From the NCBI GenBank assembly GCA_005882315.1, contig VBAR01000001.1, positions 1,437,736 through 1,501,735 of the forward strand: DNA of 64,000 bases, in the 5' to 3' direction. The DNA comes from Bacteroidota bacterium. Its GTDB lineage: Bacteria > Bacteroidota > Bacteroidia > Chitinophagales > Chitinophagaceae. The position numbers were made by a program, and so were the translations under genes. Below are positions 34,173 through 42,212 of this stretch, piece after piece. How positions within the stretch are numbered: the stretch's first letter is position 1; each line of letters opens with the position of its first letter. Under the pieces are notes generated by a model, which was not told the origin of the DNA, did no database searches, and was given only the letters and a program-made list of their open reading frames with translations.

Positions 34173-35201
34173 ATGTCAAGGCTAAACAGAAACGATACCA
34201 TCAATCTTTTTTCGAAACTTACTCCAAACCGTGCCTGGAATGGGATAAGGGTACTAAGCAGTTATTATATCAGCAAATGGTTTAAAAAACCTGTGCAGTG
34301 GGGTTATCCGATTTCTATTTCATTTGAACCAACCACCAGTTGTAATCTGCGCTGCCCGGAATGCCCCAGCGGGTTAAGAGCATTTACACGGCCAACGGGT
34401 ATGTTGCAACAAAATTTTTTCAAAGACACGATCGACCAGTTGGCTAAAGAACTCTGGTATCTTGTTTTTTATTTCCAGGGAGAGCCTTATCTCAATCCCG
34501 ATTTCCTGGATATGGTAAAATATGCTTCATCAAAGAAAATTTATACGGCTACCTCCACGAATGCCCATTATCTGAATGATGCAAATGCAAAACGGACTAT
34601 TGAAAGTGGGCTTGACCGTTTGATCATTTCAATAGATGGAACTACGCAGGATGTGTATGAACAATATCGTGTAGGCGGAAACCTTAATAAAGTGATTGAA
34701 GGAGCAAAGAATATTGTGAAATGGAAAAAAGAAATGAAAAGCAAAACGCCGTTCATTGTTTTCCAGTTTTTGGTTGTTAAGCCGAATGAACACCAGATAG
34801 ATGAAGTAAAAAAACTTGCAGATGAAATTGGTGTTGATGATGTCTGGTTTAAAACAGCGCAGATATATGATTTTGAAAACGATCCTAACCAGTTAATTCC
34901 CTCAATTGATAAATTCAGCCGTTATCGCAAAACAAATAAAGGCTATGAATTCAAAGGAAAACTCGCCAATCACTGCTGGCGCCTCTGGCATGATCCCGTA
35001 ATAACCTGGGATGGTCTTGTTGCTCCCTGTTGCTTTGATAAAGATGCTCAGCACAAATTGGGCGATTTAAAAACAAAATCATTTAAAGAGATATGGAACA
35101 ACGGTGAGTATAAAAAATTCCGCACCGCATTGTTAAGCGGAAGAAAAAACATTGACATCTGCAGCAATTGCAGTGAGGGAACAAAAGTCTGGGAATCTTA
35201 A
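34173..35201 (+). CDS. radical SAM/SPASM domain protein
   Basis: This 342-residue enzyme binds S-adenosylmethionine at a [4Fe-4S] cluster held by Cys57, Cys61 and Cys64 (TTSCNLRCPEC). The barrel has YFQGEPYLNPDF, SGLDRLIISIDGTTQDVYEQYRVGGNL and PFIVFQFLVVKPNEH. A C-terminal SPASM domain with auxiliary-cluster Cys (HCW, APCCFDKDAQHKLGDL, NIDICSNCSEG) follows. SPASM proteins modify peptides, proteins or sugars. The target is unknown; the start codon region shares bases with possible pxpB upstream starts. A 29-codon open frame faces its 3' end. Confidence 0.92.
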   Translation: MSRLNRNDTINLFSKLTPNRAWNGIRVLSSYYISKWFKKPVQWGYPISISFEPTTSCNLRCPECPSGLRAFTRPTGMLQQNFFKDTIDQLAKELWYLVFYFQGEPYLNPDFLDMVKYASSKKIYTATSTNAHYLNDANAKRTIESGLDRLIISIDGTTQDVYEQYRVGGNLNKVIEGAKNIVKWKKEMKSKTPFIVFQFLVVKPNEHQIDEVKKLADEIGVDDVWFKTAQIYDFENDPNQLIPSIDKFSRYRKTNKGYEFKGKLANHCWRLWHDPVITWDGLVAPCCFDKDAQHKLGDLKTKSFKEIWNNGEYKKFRTALLSGRKNIDICSNCSEGTKVWES

Positions 35202-35208
35202 CAAATCC

Positions 35209-35298
35209 TTACCGGCCAATTATTTCATCGTAGATAGAGGTATAAAACGAGGAAAAACCTTCCCAAAAATGGCGGAATGATTCTACTAATACTTTCAT
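35209..35298 (-). CDS. possible 29-residue peptide facing the radical SAM gene
   Basis: An ATG at 35298 opens 29 codons that begin MKVLVESF and end SIYDEIIGR, stopping eight bases beyond the radical SAM stop on the other strand. The peptide is aromatic-rich (FRHFWEGFSSFYTSIY). The frame is also open for about 40 codons upstream but without ATG; GTG at about 35367 could start a 52-residue form. No promoter box is convincing. It may be chance. Confidence 0.25.
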   Translation of the reverse strand: MKVLVESFRHFWEGFSSFYTSIYDEIIGR

Positions 35299-35430
35299 GG
35301 TGTTTGCAGTTGAATTGGTAATTGAAATTACGGTGGTTTCCGTATTCTTCGCAAAAGATTTTCCCACAAGGCTGAATATCTGGCACAGTTTTTTTAGGGT
35401 TGCAACTGTTAAATCATAAAAATTACGACT

Positions 35431-35910
35431 ATGCTAACATACTCAATTACCGATATGGGAATAGAAAAAGACATCCACCAGGAAAGCTTCCGGAATGATT
35501 TTCATCGTGCCTATGTAAACCTTTTTTATACATATGGCTGGCTAATGGAAAGAGTGAAAAAGGTTCTAAGCAAATCGGATATTACTCCGCAGCAGTACAA
35601 TATTCTCCGCATATTGAGGGGTAGTCACCCCACTCCGTTATCAACCTTACAGATCCGCGACAGGATGCTGGATAAAATGAGTGATACAAGCCGCATCGTG
35701 GATCGGCTGGTGGCTAAAAATCTTGTTTCCAAGAAAACAAACGACAACGATAAAAGACTTGTCGATGTAACGATTACAGAATCCGGCCTTGAGTTGCTGG
35801 TAGCAATGGATGAAAAAAATGATGAGCTGGATTCAATACTTGAAAACCTGAACATCGAAGAAGCTATTCAGCTTAATAATATGCTGGATAAAATAAGAGA
35901 GAAGAAATAA
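35431..35910 (+). CDS. MarR-family regulator
   Basis: This 159-residue winged-helix regulator has DITPQQYNILRILRGSHPTPLSTLQIRDRMLDKMSDTSRIVDRLVAKNLVSKKTNDNDKRLVDVTITESG, the full MarR DNA-binding core with the DxR wing (NDNDKRLVDV). Helices on both ends should form the dimer. ATG at 35431 is used; an in-frame ATG at 35455 (MGIEKDI) is an alternative. The ligand is unknown. A dispersed repeat copy lies 36 bases downstream. Confidence 0.93.
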   Translation: MLTYSITDMGIEKDIHQESFRNDFHRAYVNLFYTYGWLMERVKKVLSKSDITPQQYNILRILRGSHPTPLSTLQIRDRMLDKMSDTSRIVDRLVAKNLVSKKTNDNDKRLVDVTITESGLELLVAMDEKNDELDSILENLNIEEAIQLNNMLDKIREKK

Positions 35911-35946
35911 TTTTTATTTACCAGCCCAATAACCCTGATTAGGCAC

Positions 35947-35972
35947 CTGTTGTGTCACACTCTTGTAGTGCA
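35947..35972 (+). repeat. dispersed element, copy B
   Basis: The copy begins CTGTTGTGTCACAC and continues TCTTGTAGTGCA. It differs from the copy at 19091-19116 by three bases out of 26 and lies directly behind the MarR gene. Confidence 0.6.
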
Positions 35973-36023
35973 GCAAGTCTATTCATCATTCATTAGCTAC
36001 ACCCGTTTTTATCAATACTCTTT

Positions 36024-36069
36024 AATAACTTCATCATTCTTTATGTTCAATTAGAATGATGAAGTTATT
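36024..36069. other. 17-base perfect stem with 12-base loop
   Basis: AATAACTTCATCATTCT (36024-36040) pairs with AGAATGATGAAGTTATT (36053-36069). It lies in the 267-base gap between the MarR and aminotransferase genes, about 110 bases before the latter. T-rich tails on both sides make a terminator possible. An mRNA or operator element is the alternative. Confidence 0.6.
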
Positions 36070-36177
36070 TTAGCGCAGCTACCATCACAGGAATTCCCCA
36101 AATTGCGATAATTGAGTAATTACCAGCTAAAAAATGAATCAATTATCTTTGCTTTCAATCTAAAATCTTAATTACTC

Positions 36178-37395
36178 ATGCCTGGTTTTGAACTTTGGGG
36201 CGCCGAAGAACGCAAAGAAGTAAATGATGTATTGGAAACAGGAATCCTGATGCGCTATGGATTTGACGGCCCACGCAAAGGGATCTGGAAAAGTAAAGAA
36301 CTGGAGGAAGCTATTTGCAAAACATTTGGCAGTAAGTACGCACAACTTACTTCAAGCGGCACATCAGCATTAACGACAGCAATGGCAGCGTTGGGTATCG
36401 GTGCAGGCGATGAGGTTATCATGCCTTCATTTACTTTCGTCGCAAGTTTTGAGGCCGTATTAAGCGTCGGAGCCATTCCTGTAATGGTGGATGTGGATGA
36501 TACACTGACATTGAATCCAGATGCTGTAAGAAAAGCGATCACTCCAAATACAAAATGCGTGATGCCGGTACATATGTGTGGCAGTATGGCTGATATGGAT
36601 GCGTTAGTTTCAATTTGTAAAGAACATAACCTGATCTTATTGGAAGATGCCTGCCAAAGTATTGGTGCAAGTTATAAAGGAAAAATGCTTGGCACTATTG
36701 GCGCTGCAGGCACATTCAGTTTTGATTTTGTAAAAACAATTACCTGTGCCGAAGGTGGTGTGGTAATGACGAATAATGAAGAAGTATATGTAAAATGCGA
36801 TGGATATACCGATCATGGCCATGATCATAAGGGTGTCGACCGTGGTGCCGACCTGCATCCTTTTATTGGATATAATTTCCGCATATCAGAATTACATGCA
36901 GCCGTTGGTTTAGCACAAATAAGAAAGCTGGATAAGTTTCTTTCTATTCAAAAGAAGAATCAAACGGCGCTAAAAAATATTTTATCACAGCTTCCGGAAG
37001 TTTCATTCAGAAGAATACCCGATCCGGCGGGAGATAGTTGCACTTTCTTAAGTTGGTTTTTACCCACTGAGGAAATAACAAAGGCAGTTGTTTCCGAATT
37101 AAAAGCACAAGGAATATTAGCAGGTAATTTTTACTGGTTCGATAATAACTGGCATTATATCCGCAAATGGGATCACTTAAAACAAAACATAACGCTAAAT
37201 GCATTAAGTGAAGCACAACATGCCGCAGTTCTTCAACATGCTAATAAAGATTTCAGTGCAAGTGATGCAATAATGAGCCGTTGTATTTCCTCCGCCATCA
37301 GTTTATTGTGGACGGAAGAGCAGATCAAAGAAAAAGGAGAGAAGATCGTTGAGGCAATAAAAAAGGTATTGAGTGAAATGTCGGTGACTCACTAA
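36178..37395 (+). CDS. DegT/DnrJ/EryC1/StrS aminotransferase, KdnA-like
   Basis: This 405-residue PLP enzyme transfers an amino group to a keto-sugar or similar ketone. The PLP Lys is probably Lys186 (SFDFVKTITCAEGG), with Asp157 in LLEDACQSIGA and the SSGTSAL cofactor loop at 59-65. The start MPGFELWGAEERKEVNDVLETGILMRYGFD and the HGHDHKGVDRG region resemble KdnA, the 8-amino-3,8-dideoxy-octulosonate transaminase of Shewanella. The usual KdnB alcohol dehydrogenase is not beside it, so the substrate is uncertain. A TATCTTTG box lies at 36144-36151. It overlaps the convergent hydrolase gene by four bases. Confidence 0.88.
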   Translation: MPGFELWGAEERKEVNDVLETGILMRYGFDGPRKGIWKSKELEEAICKTFGSKYAQLTSSGTSALTTAMAALGIGAGDEVIMPSFTFVASFEAVLSVGAIPVMVDVDDTLTLNPDAVRKAITPNTKCVMPVHMCGSMADMDALVSICKEHNLILLEDACQSIGASYKGKMLGTIGAAGTFSFDFVKTITCAEGGVVMTNNEEVYVKCDGYTDHGHDHKGVDRGADLHPFIGYNFRISELHAAVGLAQIRKLDKFLSIQKKNQTALKNILSQLPEVSFRRIPDPAGDSCTFLSWFLPTEEITKAVVSELKAQGILAGNFYWFDNNWHYIRKWDHLKQNITLNALSEAQHAAVLQHANKDFSASDAIMSRCISSAISLLWTEEQIKEKGEKIVEAIKKVLSEMSVTH

Positions 37396-38219
37396 CTTTT
37401 TAACTGGCTAACAATATCGTTTACATGCTTTTCATGTAATACCTGGTGGCCGCTTTCAATTACTGATACATTGCAATGCAGTTCAATTCCTTTGCGGAAT
37501 TTTTCTCCATGTTCAGGAAGAATAATGCGGTCATGTTTGCCATACACTAAACGAAATGGTGTTTTATGTTTTAATACCATCAATCTTATTTTTGAAAGCT
37601 CTGGACTTAAGTTTCTAAATGTGATCCAGCGGTTATATAGTTCATGTCTTACAGTTTTATTATCGATATAATATTTCACAAACTTGAAGACACTGTTATT
37701 TACAATGCCTATTGATTTAAGTATTTTGAGAAAGCCAAAAAACCAACCGGGGTTTTGCATCGTAAAATAAAACAGCTTTCTTCCGGCCCATGTTTGTGTG
37801 CCCAGCCAATACCAAAAATTTATTTTCAATCCATCAGGTGCAAGCAGCACAACTTTTTCAATCTTACCAGGCATGGCTTGGTAAAGACTTAATGAAATTC
37901 TGCCACCAAGACTGAAACCAAGAAGGATGGGTTTATAGTTCAGGATTTCTTTTTTATCGTTATCGATGGCGAGAATGGCATCAGTAATTTTCTTCAAATC
38001 TTCGCATTCAAAATTCAATCCCTCATTCCACTCCGTCTCGCCATGAAAGGGCAGGTCAATTGCAAAAAAACTGAATTGCTGATCTGCTGGCTGTTCCAAA
38101 AAACTGAAATGTCTTCCGGATTCACCATATCCATGAAAGCAAATAACTGGCTGTAAACCGCTTCCAAAGCGGTACCAGCTAACCTGGGAATTTTTATAAG
38201 TAAGAAACCGATGTTCCAA
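37392..38219 (-). CDS. alpha/beta hydrolase
   Basis: This 275-residue cytoplasmic alpha/beta-fold hydrolase has the oxyanion loop CFHGYGESGRHF, the nucleophile elbow GFSLGG, a likely acid in VYGKHDRIILPEHG and the base His in ESGHQVLHEKHV. The cap region (NFWYWLGTQTWAGRKLFYFTMQNPGWFFGFLK) is large and aromatic, suggesting a hydrophobic substrate. It is divergent from the second MarR gene, and the two could be coregulated. Confidence 0.9.
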   Translation of the reverse strand: MEHRFLTYKNSQVSWYRFGSGLQPVICFHGYGESGRHFSFLEQPADQQFSFFAIDLPFHGETEWNEGLNFECEDLKKITDAILAIDNDKKEILNYKPILLGFSLGGRISLSLYQAMPGKIEKVVLLAPDGLKINFWYWLGTQTWAGRKLFYFTMQNPGWFFGFLKILKSIGIVNNSVFKFVKYYIDNKTVRHELYNRWITFRNLSPELSKIRLMVLKHKTPFRLVYGKHDRIILPEHGEKFRKGIELHCNVSVIESGHQVLHEKHVNDIVSQLKS

Positions 38220-38280
38220 TAGAGTTCACAGAATTTATTCAAAAAATATTTGGCTTCTTCAAAGTTATAGCTAATTTTGG

Positions 38281-38300
38281 ATAGTTGTATAAACAACTAT
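38281..38300. promoter_or_regulatory. candidate MarR operator touching the start codon
   Basis: ATAGTTG-TATAAA-CAACTAT is a 7-base perfect inverted repeat with a six-base centre, ending immediately before the MarR ATG at 38301. Position and shape fit an autoregulatory MarR site, also able to act on the divergent hydrolase gene. Confidence 0.5.
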
Positions 38301-38741
38301 ATGCCAAACAACCAATTTAAAAAAGGCGAACTCTACAGTTTTGTTACGGGCAAGGCATCCACCGCTATTGCACGAAGATTGCAGAAGAAATTCAATAATG
38401 CCAGCCTGAACATTACAATTGAGCAATGGAGTGTGTTGTATCATTTATGGAAACAGGATGGCATCAGCCAGCAGGAATTATGCAATGCAACATTCAGAGA
38501 TAAACCGAGTATTACAAGACTGGTTGATAATTTAGAAAAACTGGAACTGGTAAAAAGAGTAGCATCTGAATCGGACAGGCGCATCAATAAAATATATGTA
38601 ACAAAACATTCTTTAAAACTGCAGGAACAAACGATGGAGCTGGCAGAAGAAACTTTGAATGAAGCTTTGGAATCTGTGCCTGCTGATAAAATTGATGTCT
38701 GTAAGGAAGTGTTGCAGGTGGTGTATGATAATTTGAAGTAA
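38301..38741 (+). CDS. MarR-family regulator (second)
   Basis: This 146-residue winged-helix regulator has ITIEQWSVLYHLWKQDGISQQELCNATFRDKPSITRLVDNLEKLELVKRVASESDRRINKIYVTKHS, the MarR core with the wing motif SDRRINKIYV. I start it at the ATG of MPNNQFKK; a TTG at 38277 is in frame but lies upstream of a palindromic site. The neighbours are a hydrolase on one side and an acyl-CoA dehydrogenase on the other, so a fatty or aromatic acid ligand is plausible. Confidence 0.92.
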   Translation: MPNNQFKKGELYSFVTGKASTAIARRLQKKFNNASLNITIEQWSVLYHLWKQDGISQQELCNATFRDKPSITRLVDNLEKLELVKRVASESDRRINKIYVTKHSLKLQEQTMELAEETLNEALESVPADKIDVCKEVLQVVYDNLK

Positions 38742-38750
38742 CCCCCTGTC

Positions 38751-38762
38751 CCCCTAAAGGGG
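38751..38762. repeat. CCCC-TAAA-GGGG palindromic word
   Basis: The sequence around 38742-38765 reads CCCCCTGTCCCC then TAAAGGGG. This is a word I associate with scattered intergenic palindromes in Bacteroidota genomes. Only one copy is in this window. Confidence 0.35.
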
Positions 38763-38840
38763 AAACTTAAGTTGAATAGTTCTTCTTATAGCAACATTTA
38801 AAACAGGATGTGTTGAGTATGCAGAATAGAATTATGGAAC

Positions 38841-38862
38841 GTAAAAGTGTGCGACGCAACAG
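38841..38862 (-). repeat. dispersed element, copy C (inverted)
   Basis: Read on the minus strand it begins CTGTTGCGTCGCAC, identical for 14 bases to copy A at 19091, then ACTTTTAC. It lies between the second MarR gene and the acyl-CoA dehydrogenase gene. Confidence 0.6.
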
Positions 38863-38936
38863 ACGATGATAGTAGTAATGCAGTCGACTCCATAAACATT
38901 AGACTTTAAACTCTTAAACTTTTTAAACGTATAATC

Positions 38937-40730
38937 ATGAGCACCGAAGTAAAAAAATCAGCAGTACTGAAAGGCGGCGAATGGCTGATCAAAGAATCAG
39001 TTCCATTCGAAACTTTTACACCGGAAGATTTTGTGGAAGAGCAACTGATGATAAAGGATATGTGTAACCAGTTTCTCGATAAGGAAGTGTATCCCAATAT
39101 CGAACGTATCGATAACCTTGAGCCGGGATTAATGAAAAGCCTGGTAGCAAAAGCCGGCGAACAGGGTCTTCTTTCCGTTTCTTTTCCAGAGGAATTTGGT
39201 GGGTTGGGTAAAGATTTTGTAACATCAACTATCGTAAATGAATTTCTTGGTGCTGGTCATTCGTTTTCAGTTGCTATTGCTGCACACACAGGTATCGGTA
39301 CATTGCCCATCTTATATTTCGGTACGCCGGAACAAAAACAAAAATATATCCCTAAACTGATTACTGGCGAATGGACAGGAGCTTATGGTCTTACTGAACC
39401 TAACAGCGGTAGTGATGCACTGGGAGCAAAGACAACTGCTAAGCTGAGTGAAGATGGCAAGCATTATATCCTTAACGGACAGAAGTGCTGGATCACCAAT
39501 GGTGGTTTTGCTAATGTATATACTGTGTTTGCAAAAATTGATGGTAAAGATTTTACAGGCTTTATTGTTGAAAGAGGAACAGAAGGATTTACACAAGGAC
39601 CTGAAGAACATAAAATGGGTATCAAAGGTTCTTCAACTGTGCAGTTGTACTTCCAGGATTGTAAAGTGCCGGTTGAAAATTTATTAGGTGAAGCTGGAAA
39701 GGGTCACAAGATTGCATTTAATATTTTAAATATCGGAAGATTGAAATTGGCTGCAGCTGCATTAGGAGGTTCAAAACGCAGTATCACTAATTCAATTGAA
39801 TATGCGAAAACAAGAGAGCAGTTTCAACAGCCGATTGCAAATTTCGGTGCAATAAAATTCAAGCTGGCTGAAATGGCCATTCGTGTATTTGTTTGTGAAA
39901 GTGCTTTATACAGAACAGCGCAGTGGATCTCTGATAAAGAGCATGAGTTATTTGCAGCAGGTAAACCTTTTAATGAAGCAATGTTAGGTGGCGCTGAAGA
40001 ATATGCCATTGAATGTGCCATGTTGAAAGTAGATGGAAGTGAAGCCCTGGATTATGTAGTAGATGAAGGTGTGCAGATACATGGAGGTAATGGTTTCAGC
40101 GCTGAGTATAATGCATCAAGAGCTTATCGTGATTCAAGGATCAACCGGATCTATGAAGGCACGAATGAAATTAATCGTTTGCTTACGCTGGACATGACTT
40201 TGAAAAGAGCGATGCAAGGAAGATTGAACCTGATGGGTCCCGCAATGGAAGTTTCGAAAGAGCTGATGAGCATTCCTGATTTTGGCAGCGATGAGGATAC
40301 ACCGTTTGCAAAAGAAAAGAAACTGATCGCAAATCTTAAGAAAGCAATATTGATGACATCCGGCGCTGCTGTGCAGAAGCTGATGATGAAAATAGACAGC
40401 GAACAGGAAATACTAATGAATATTGCTGATATGGCGATCCATACTTACAATGCAGAGAGTGTATTGTTGCGTGTAATGAAAATGGTTGATAAGAAAGGTG
40501 AAGCAGCATGCGGCATCCAGCTTGATATTATGCGCACATACCTGTATGATGCTGCCGATGCTGTAAACAAAGCCGGTAAGGATGCGATCAATTCATTTGC
40601 TGATGGTGATGAGCAAAGAATGATACTCCTGGGATTGAAACGATTTACAAAAGCAGAACCATTTAATTGTAAAGATGCAAGAAGAAGGATCGCTGATAAA
40701 TTAATTGCGGAATCCCGGTATTATCTCTGA
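38937..40730 (+). CDS. acyl-CoA dehydrogenase with C-terminal extension
   Basis: This 597-residue FAD enzyme introduces a double bond next to the CoA thioester of a fatty acid. The domains are N-terminal helical (to about 170), beta (GAYGLTEPNSGSDALGAKTTA, KCWITNGGFA) and C-terminal (RIYEGTNEINRLLTLDM, whose Glu in YEGTNE is the likely base). About 170 extra residues at the end, ending ADKLIAESRYYL, place it with the VLCAD-like branch used for long-chain acyl-CoA. No matching electron-transfer flavoprotein gene is adjacent. The 3' end overlaps the opposite membrane gene by 30 bases. Confidence 0.95.
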   Translation: MSTEVKKSAVLKGGEWLIKESVPFETFTPEDFVEEQLMIKDMCNQFLDKEVYPNIERIDNLEPGLMKSLVAKAGEQGLLSVSFPEEFGGLGKDFVTSTIVNEFLGAGHSFSVAIAAHTGIGTLPILYFGTPEQKQKYIPKLITGEWTGAYGLTEPNSGSDALGAKTTAKLSEDGKHYILNGQKCWITNGGFANVYTVFAKIDGKDFTGFIVERGTEGFTQGPEEHKMGIKGSSTVQLYFQDCKVPVENLLGEAGKGHKIAFNILNIGRLKLAAAALGGSKRSITNSIEYAKTREQFQQPIANFGAIKFKLAEMAIRVFVCESALYRTAQWISDKEHELFAAGKPFNEAMLGGAEEYAIECAMLKVDGSEALDYVVDEGVQIHGGNGFSAEYNASRAYRDSRINRIYEGTNEINRLLTLDMTLKRAMQGRLNLMGPAMEVSKELMSIPDFGSDEDTPFAKEKKLIANLKKAILMTSGAAVQKLMMKIDSEQEILMNIADMAIHTYNAESVLLRVMKMVDKKGEAACGIQLDIMRTYLYDAADAVNKAGKDAINSFADGDEQRMILLGLKRFTKAEPFNCKDARRRIADKLIAESRYYL

Positions 40731-41486
40731 TGGATCAAAACCGAATAGATCGTCCAGGGACCTGGCTTTTTTCCTTTTGGAGTTATCTTTATCGGCTTCA
40801 TATAAAACGGCCAGTTCTTTTCTCATTACCTGCACTTCCTCAATTTTGCGCCATCTTAAAACCTTTTTGTAAAGACCTACACTCATGCAGCTGACTGAGA
40901 ATATTGTTAAAAGGCAATAAACAATATAAGCATCAATCATCGGGTTAGTTTGCAATACATAGTAAATGAGGTAAACAAACATATATGCGGAGTAGCTTGC
41001 AGCTAATGCACCCGAGATAAGTGTTTTGCCATTATCACTCCCTCTACGACGGAGATTGATTTTTGAATAGTATATGAAATACCGGATACTAAGGATAAGA
41101 CAAATTAATAAGGAAGGACCTAAGCTTATCCGGATGGTCGTATTTGTGAAACCTGTTATTGATAGTACAGTGAAATTATAAATGAGTAGTGCAGCAGCCA
41201 GTCCTTTAATTGTTTTTTTCTCCCTGCTGTTATAACCAAGCAATATCATAAAGCAGAGCATCAACGGACCATCAAGGAGGTTGTTAAGAATCGCTGAAAT
41301 CCTTATTACCTCTGAACTCACCTTTACGAATTCAATTGTCATAAGATTGAAAACAAAAGTGGTCAGGTAATAGACCATTAAAAAAGCATATGTTTTTTTC
41401 GTCAACAACCGTGAGAAAAGAATAATAGTGATGGGTACAATGAGTGCAATCGTTGTCAGTAGGTTTAAAAGGTAGATCAGGTTCAT
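40701..41486 (-). CDS. polytopic membrane protein of unknown function
   Basis: This 261-residue protein has about seven hydrophobic segments (IYLLNLLTTIALIVPITIILF, YAFLMVYYLTTFVFNL, LMLCFMILLGY, AAALLIYNFTVLSI, SLLICLILSIRYFI, AYMFVYLIYYVLQ, IVYCLLTIFSVSCMS) and a cytoplasmic, charged C-terminal tail of about 50 residues (RKIEEVQVMRKELAVLYEADKDNSKRKKARS). The seven-segment layout recalls receptor-like sensor proteins of Bacteroidota, but no sensor output domain is attached. The 3' end overlaps the acyl-CoA dehydrogenase gene. Confidence 0.75.
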   Translation of the reverse strand: MNLIYLLNLLTTIALIVPITIILFSRLLTKKTYAFLMVYYLTTFVFNLMTIEFVKVSSEVIRISAILNNLLDGPLMLCFMILLGYNSREKKTIKGLAAALLIYNFTVLSITGFTNTTIRISLGPSLLICLILSIRYFIYYSKINLRRRGSDNGKTLISGALAASYSAYMFVYLIYYVLQTNPMIDAYIVYCLLTIFSVSCMSVGLYKKVLRWRKIEEVQVMRKELAVLYEADKDNSKRKKARSLDDLFGFDPSEIIPGFRN

Positions 41487-41733
41487 TGGGTCAATGGTTT
41501 TCCTAGGGTTAGCGGTAAAAAGGCCGCCCGATTTAATTACAATATTAACGACTTGAATCAGCTAGTTATATATCTGGCCACCTGTTTACAGAAAATCTCA
41601 GGAAAAATGCAAACGATGGATTGTAGTTTTACGTAAAGCTGAAAGATATTTTCTTTGCATACTGGAAGGGGGAACTACTATAGCTCTGAACCTTGCTAAC
41701 AACTTAATCATCAACTAAATTAAAAACATTATT

Positions 41734-42081
41734 ATGTCAGTACTTGTAAAAGAATTCAATGATTACCGTGCCCGAATGAATGAGGTTATCCTTAGCAAAA
41801 ACAACCTGGTAATGAAACGCCTCTGGAATCTTGACACTAATACTTATGAAGAAGGCGCTATCGATAAAAAAACGAAGGAAATGCTTGGTCTTGTAGCAAG
41901 TATGGTGCTCCGTTGCGACGACTGTATAAAGTATCACCTCGGTAAGAGTCATGAACTGGGAATAACAACCGAGCAGATGTATGAGATCTTTGCCGTAGCC
42001 AATATTGTAGGAGGTACAATTGTAATTCCACATACCCGCCGGGCGGCTGAGTATTGGGAAGAGCTGGTGAGCAATGATTAA
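41734..42081 (+). CDS. carboxymuconolactone decarboxylase/AhpD-like protein
   Basis: This 115-residue protein has the CMD/AhpD fold with the redox pair CDDC followed by KYH (RCDDCIKYHLGKSHELGITTEQ), which is typical of peroxide-reducing or disulfide-exchange AhpD-like members and not of true decarboxylases. The rest (TKEMLGLVASMVLR, VANIVGGTIVIPHTRRAAEYWEEL) also fits. It is 131 bases upstream of korB, with a promoter between them, so the two may be transcribed separately. Confidence 0.9.
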   Translation: MSVLVKEFNDYRARMNEVILSKNNLVMKRLWNLDTNTYEEGAIDKKTKEMLGLVASMVLRCDDCIKYHLGKSHELGITTEQMYEIFAVANIVGGTIVIPHTRRAAEYWEELVSND

Positions 42082-42165
42082 AGAACAAAGAATGGTGCTC
42101 AGGAGTGGTTGTAGGACCCAACTCAACCTTCATGATTTTTTGCTTTTTGTTCAACATTCTTTTCC

Positions 42166-42195
42166 TTGTTCCTTGTTCGATATTCTTTAAATTTG
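42166..42195 (+). promoter_or_regulatory. Bacteroidota-type promoter of korB
   Basis: TTG (42166-42168), 19 bases and TAAATTTG (42188-42195) match the phylum consensus. The box ends 17 bases before the ATG at 42213 and makes the longer open frame starting at 42105 unlikely. Confidence 0.6.
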
Positions 42196-42212
42196 CTATC
42201 CAAATAAACAGC

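Noticed and set aside
42105-42212. Longer N-terminus for korB with hydrophobic residues
   Set aside because: The extension lies upstream of a good promoter box and does not align with other KorB proteins.
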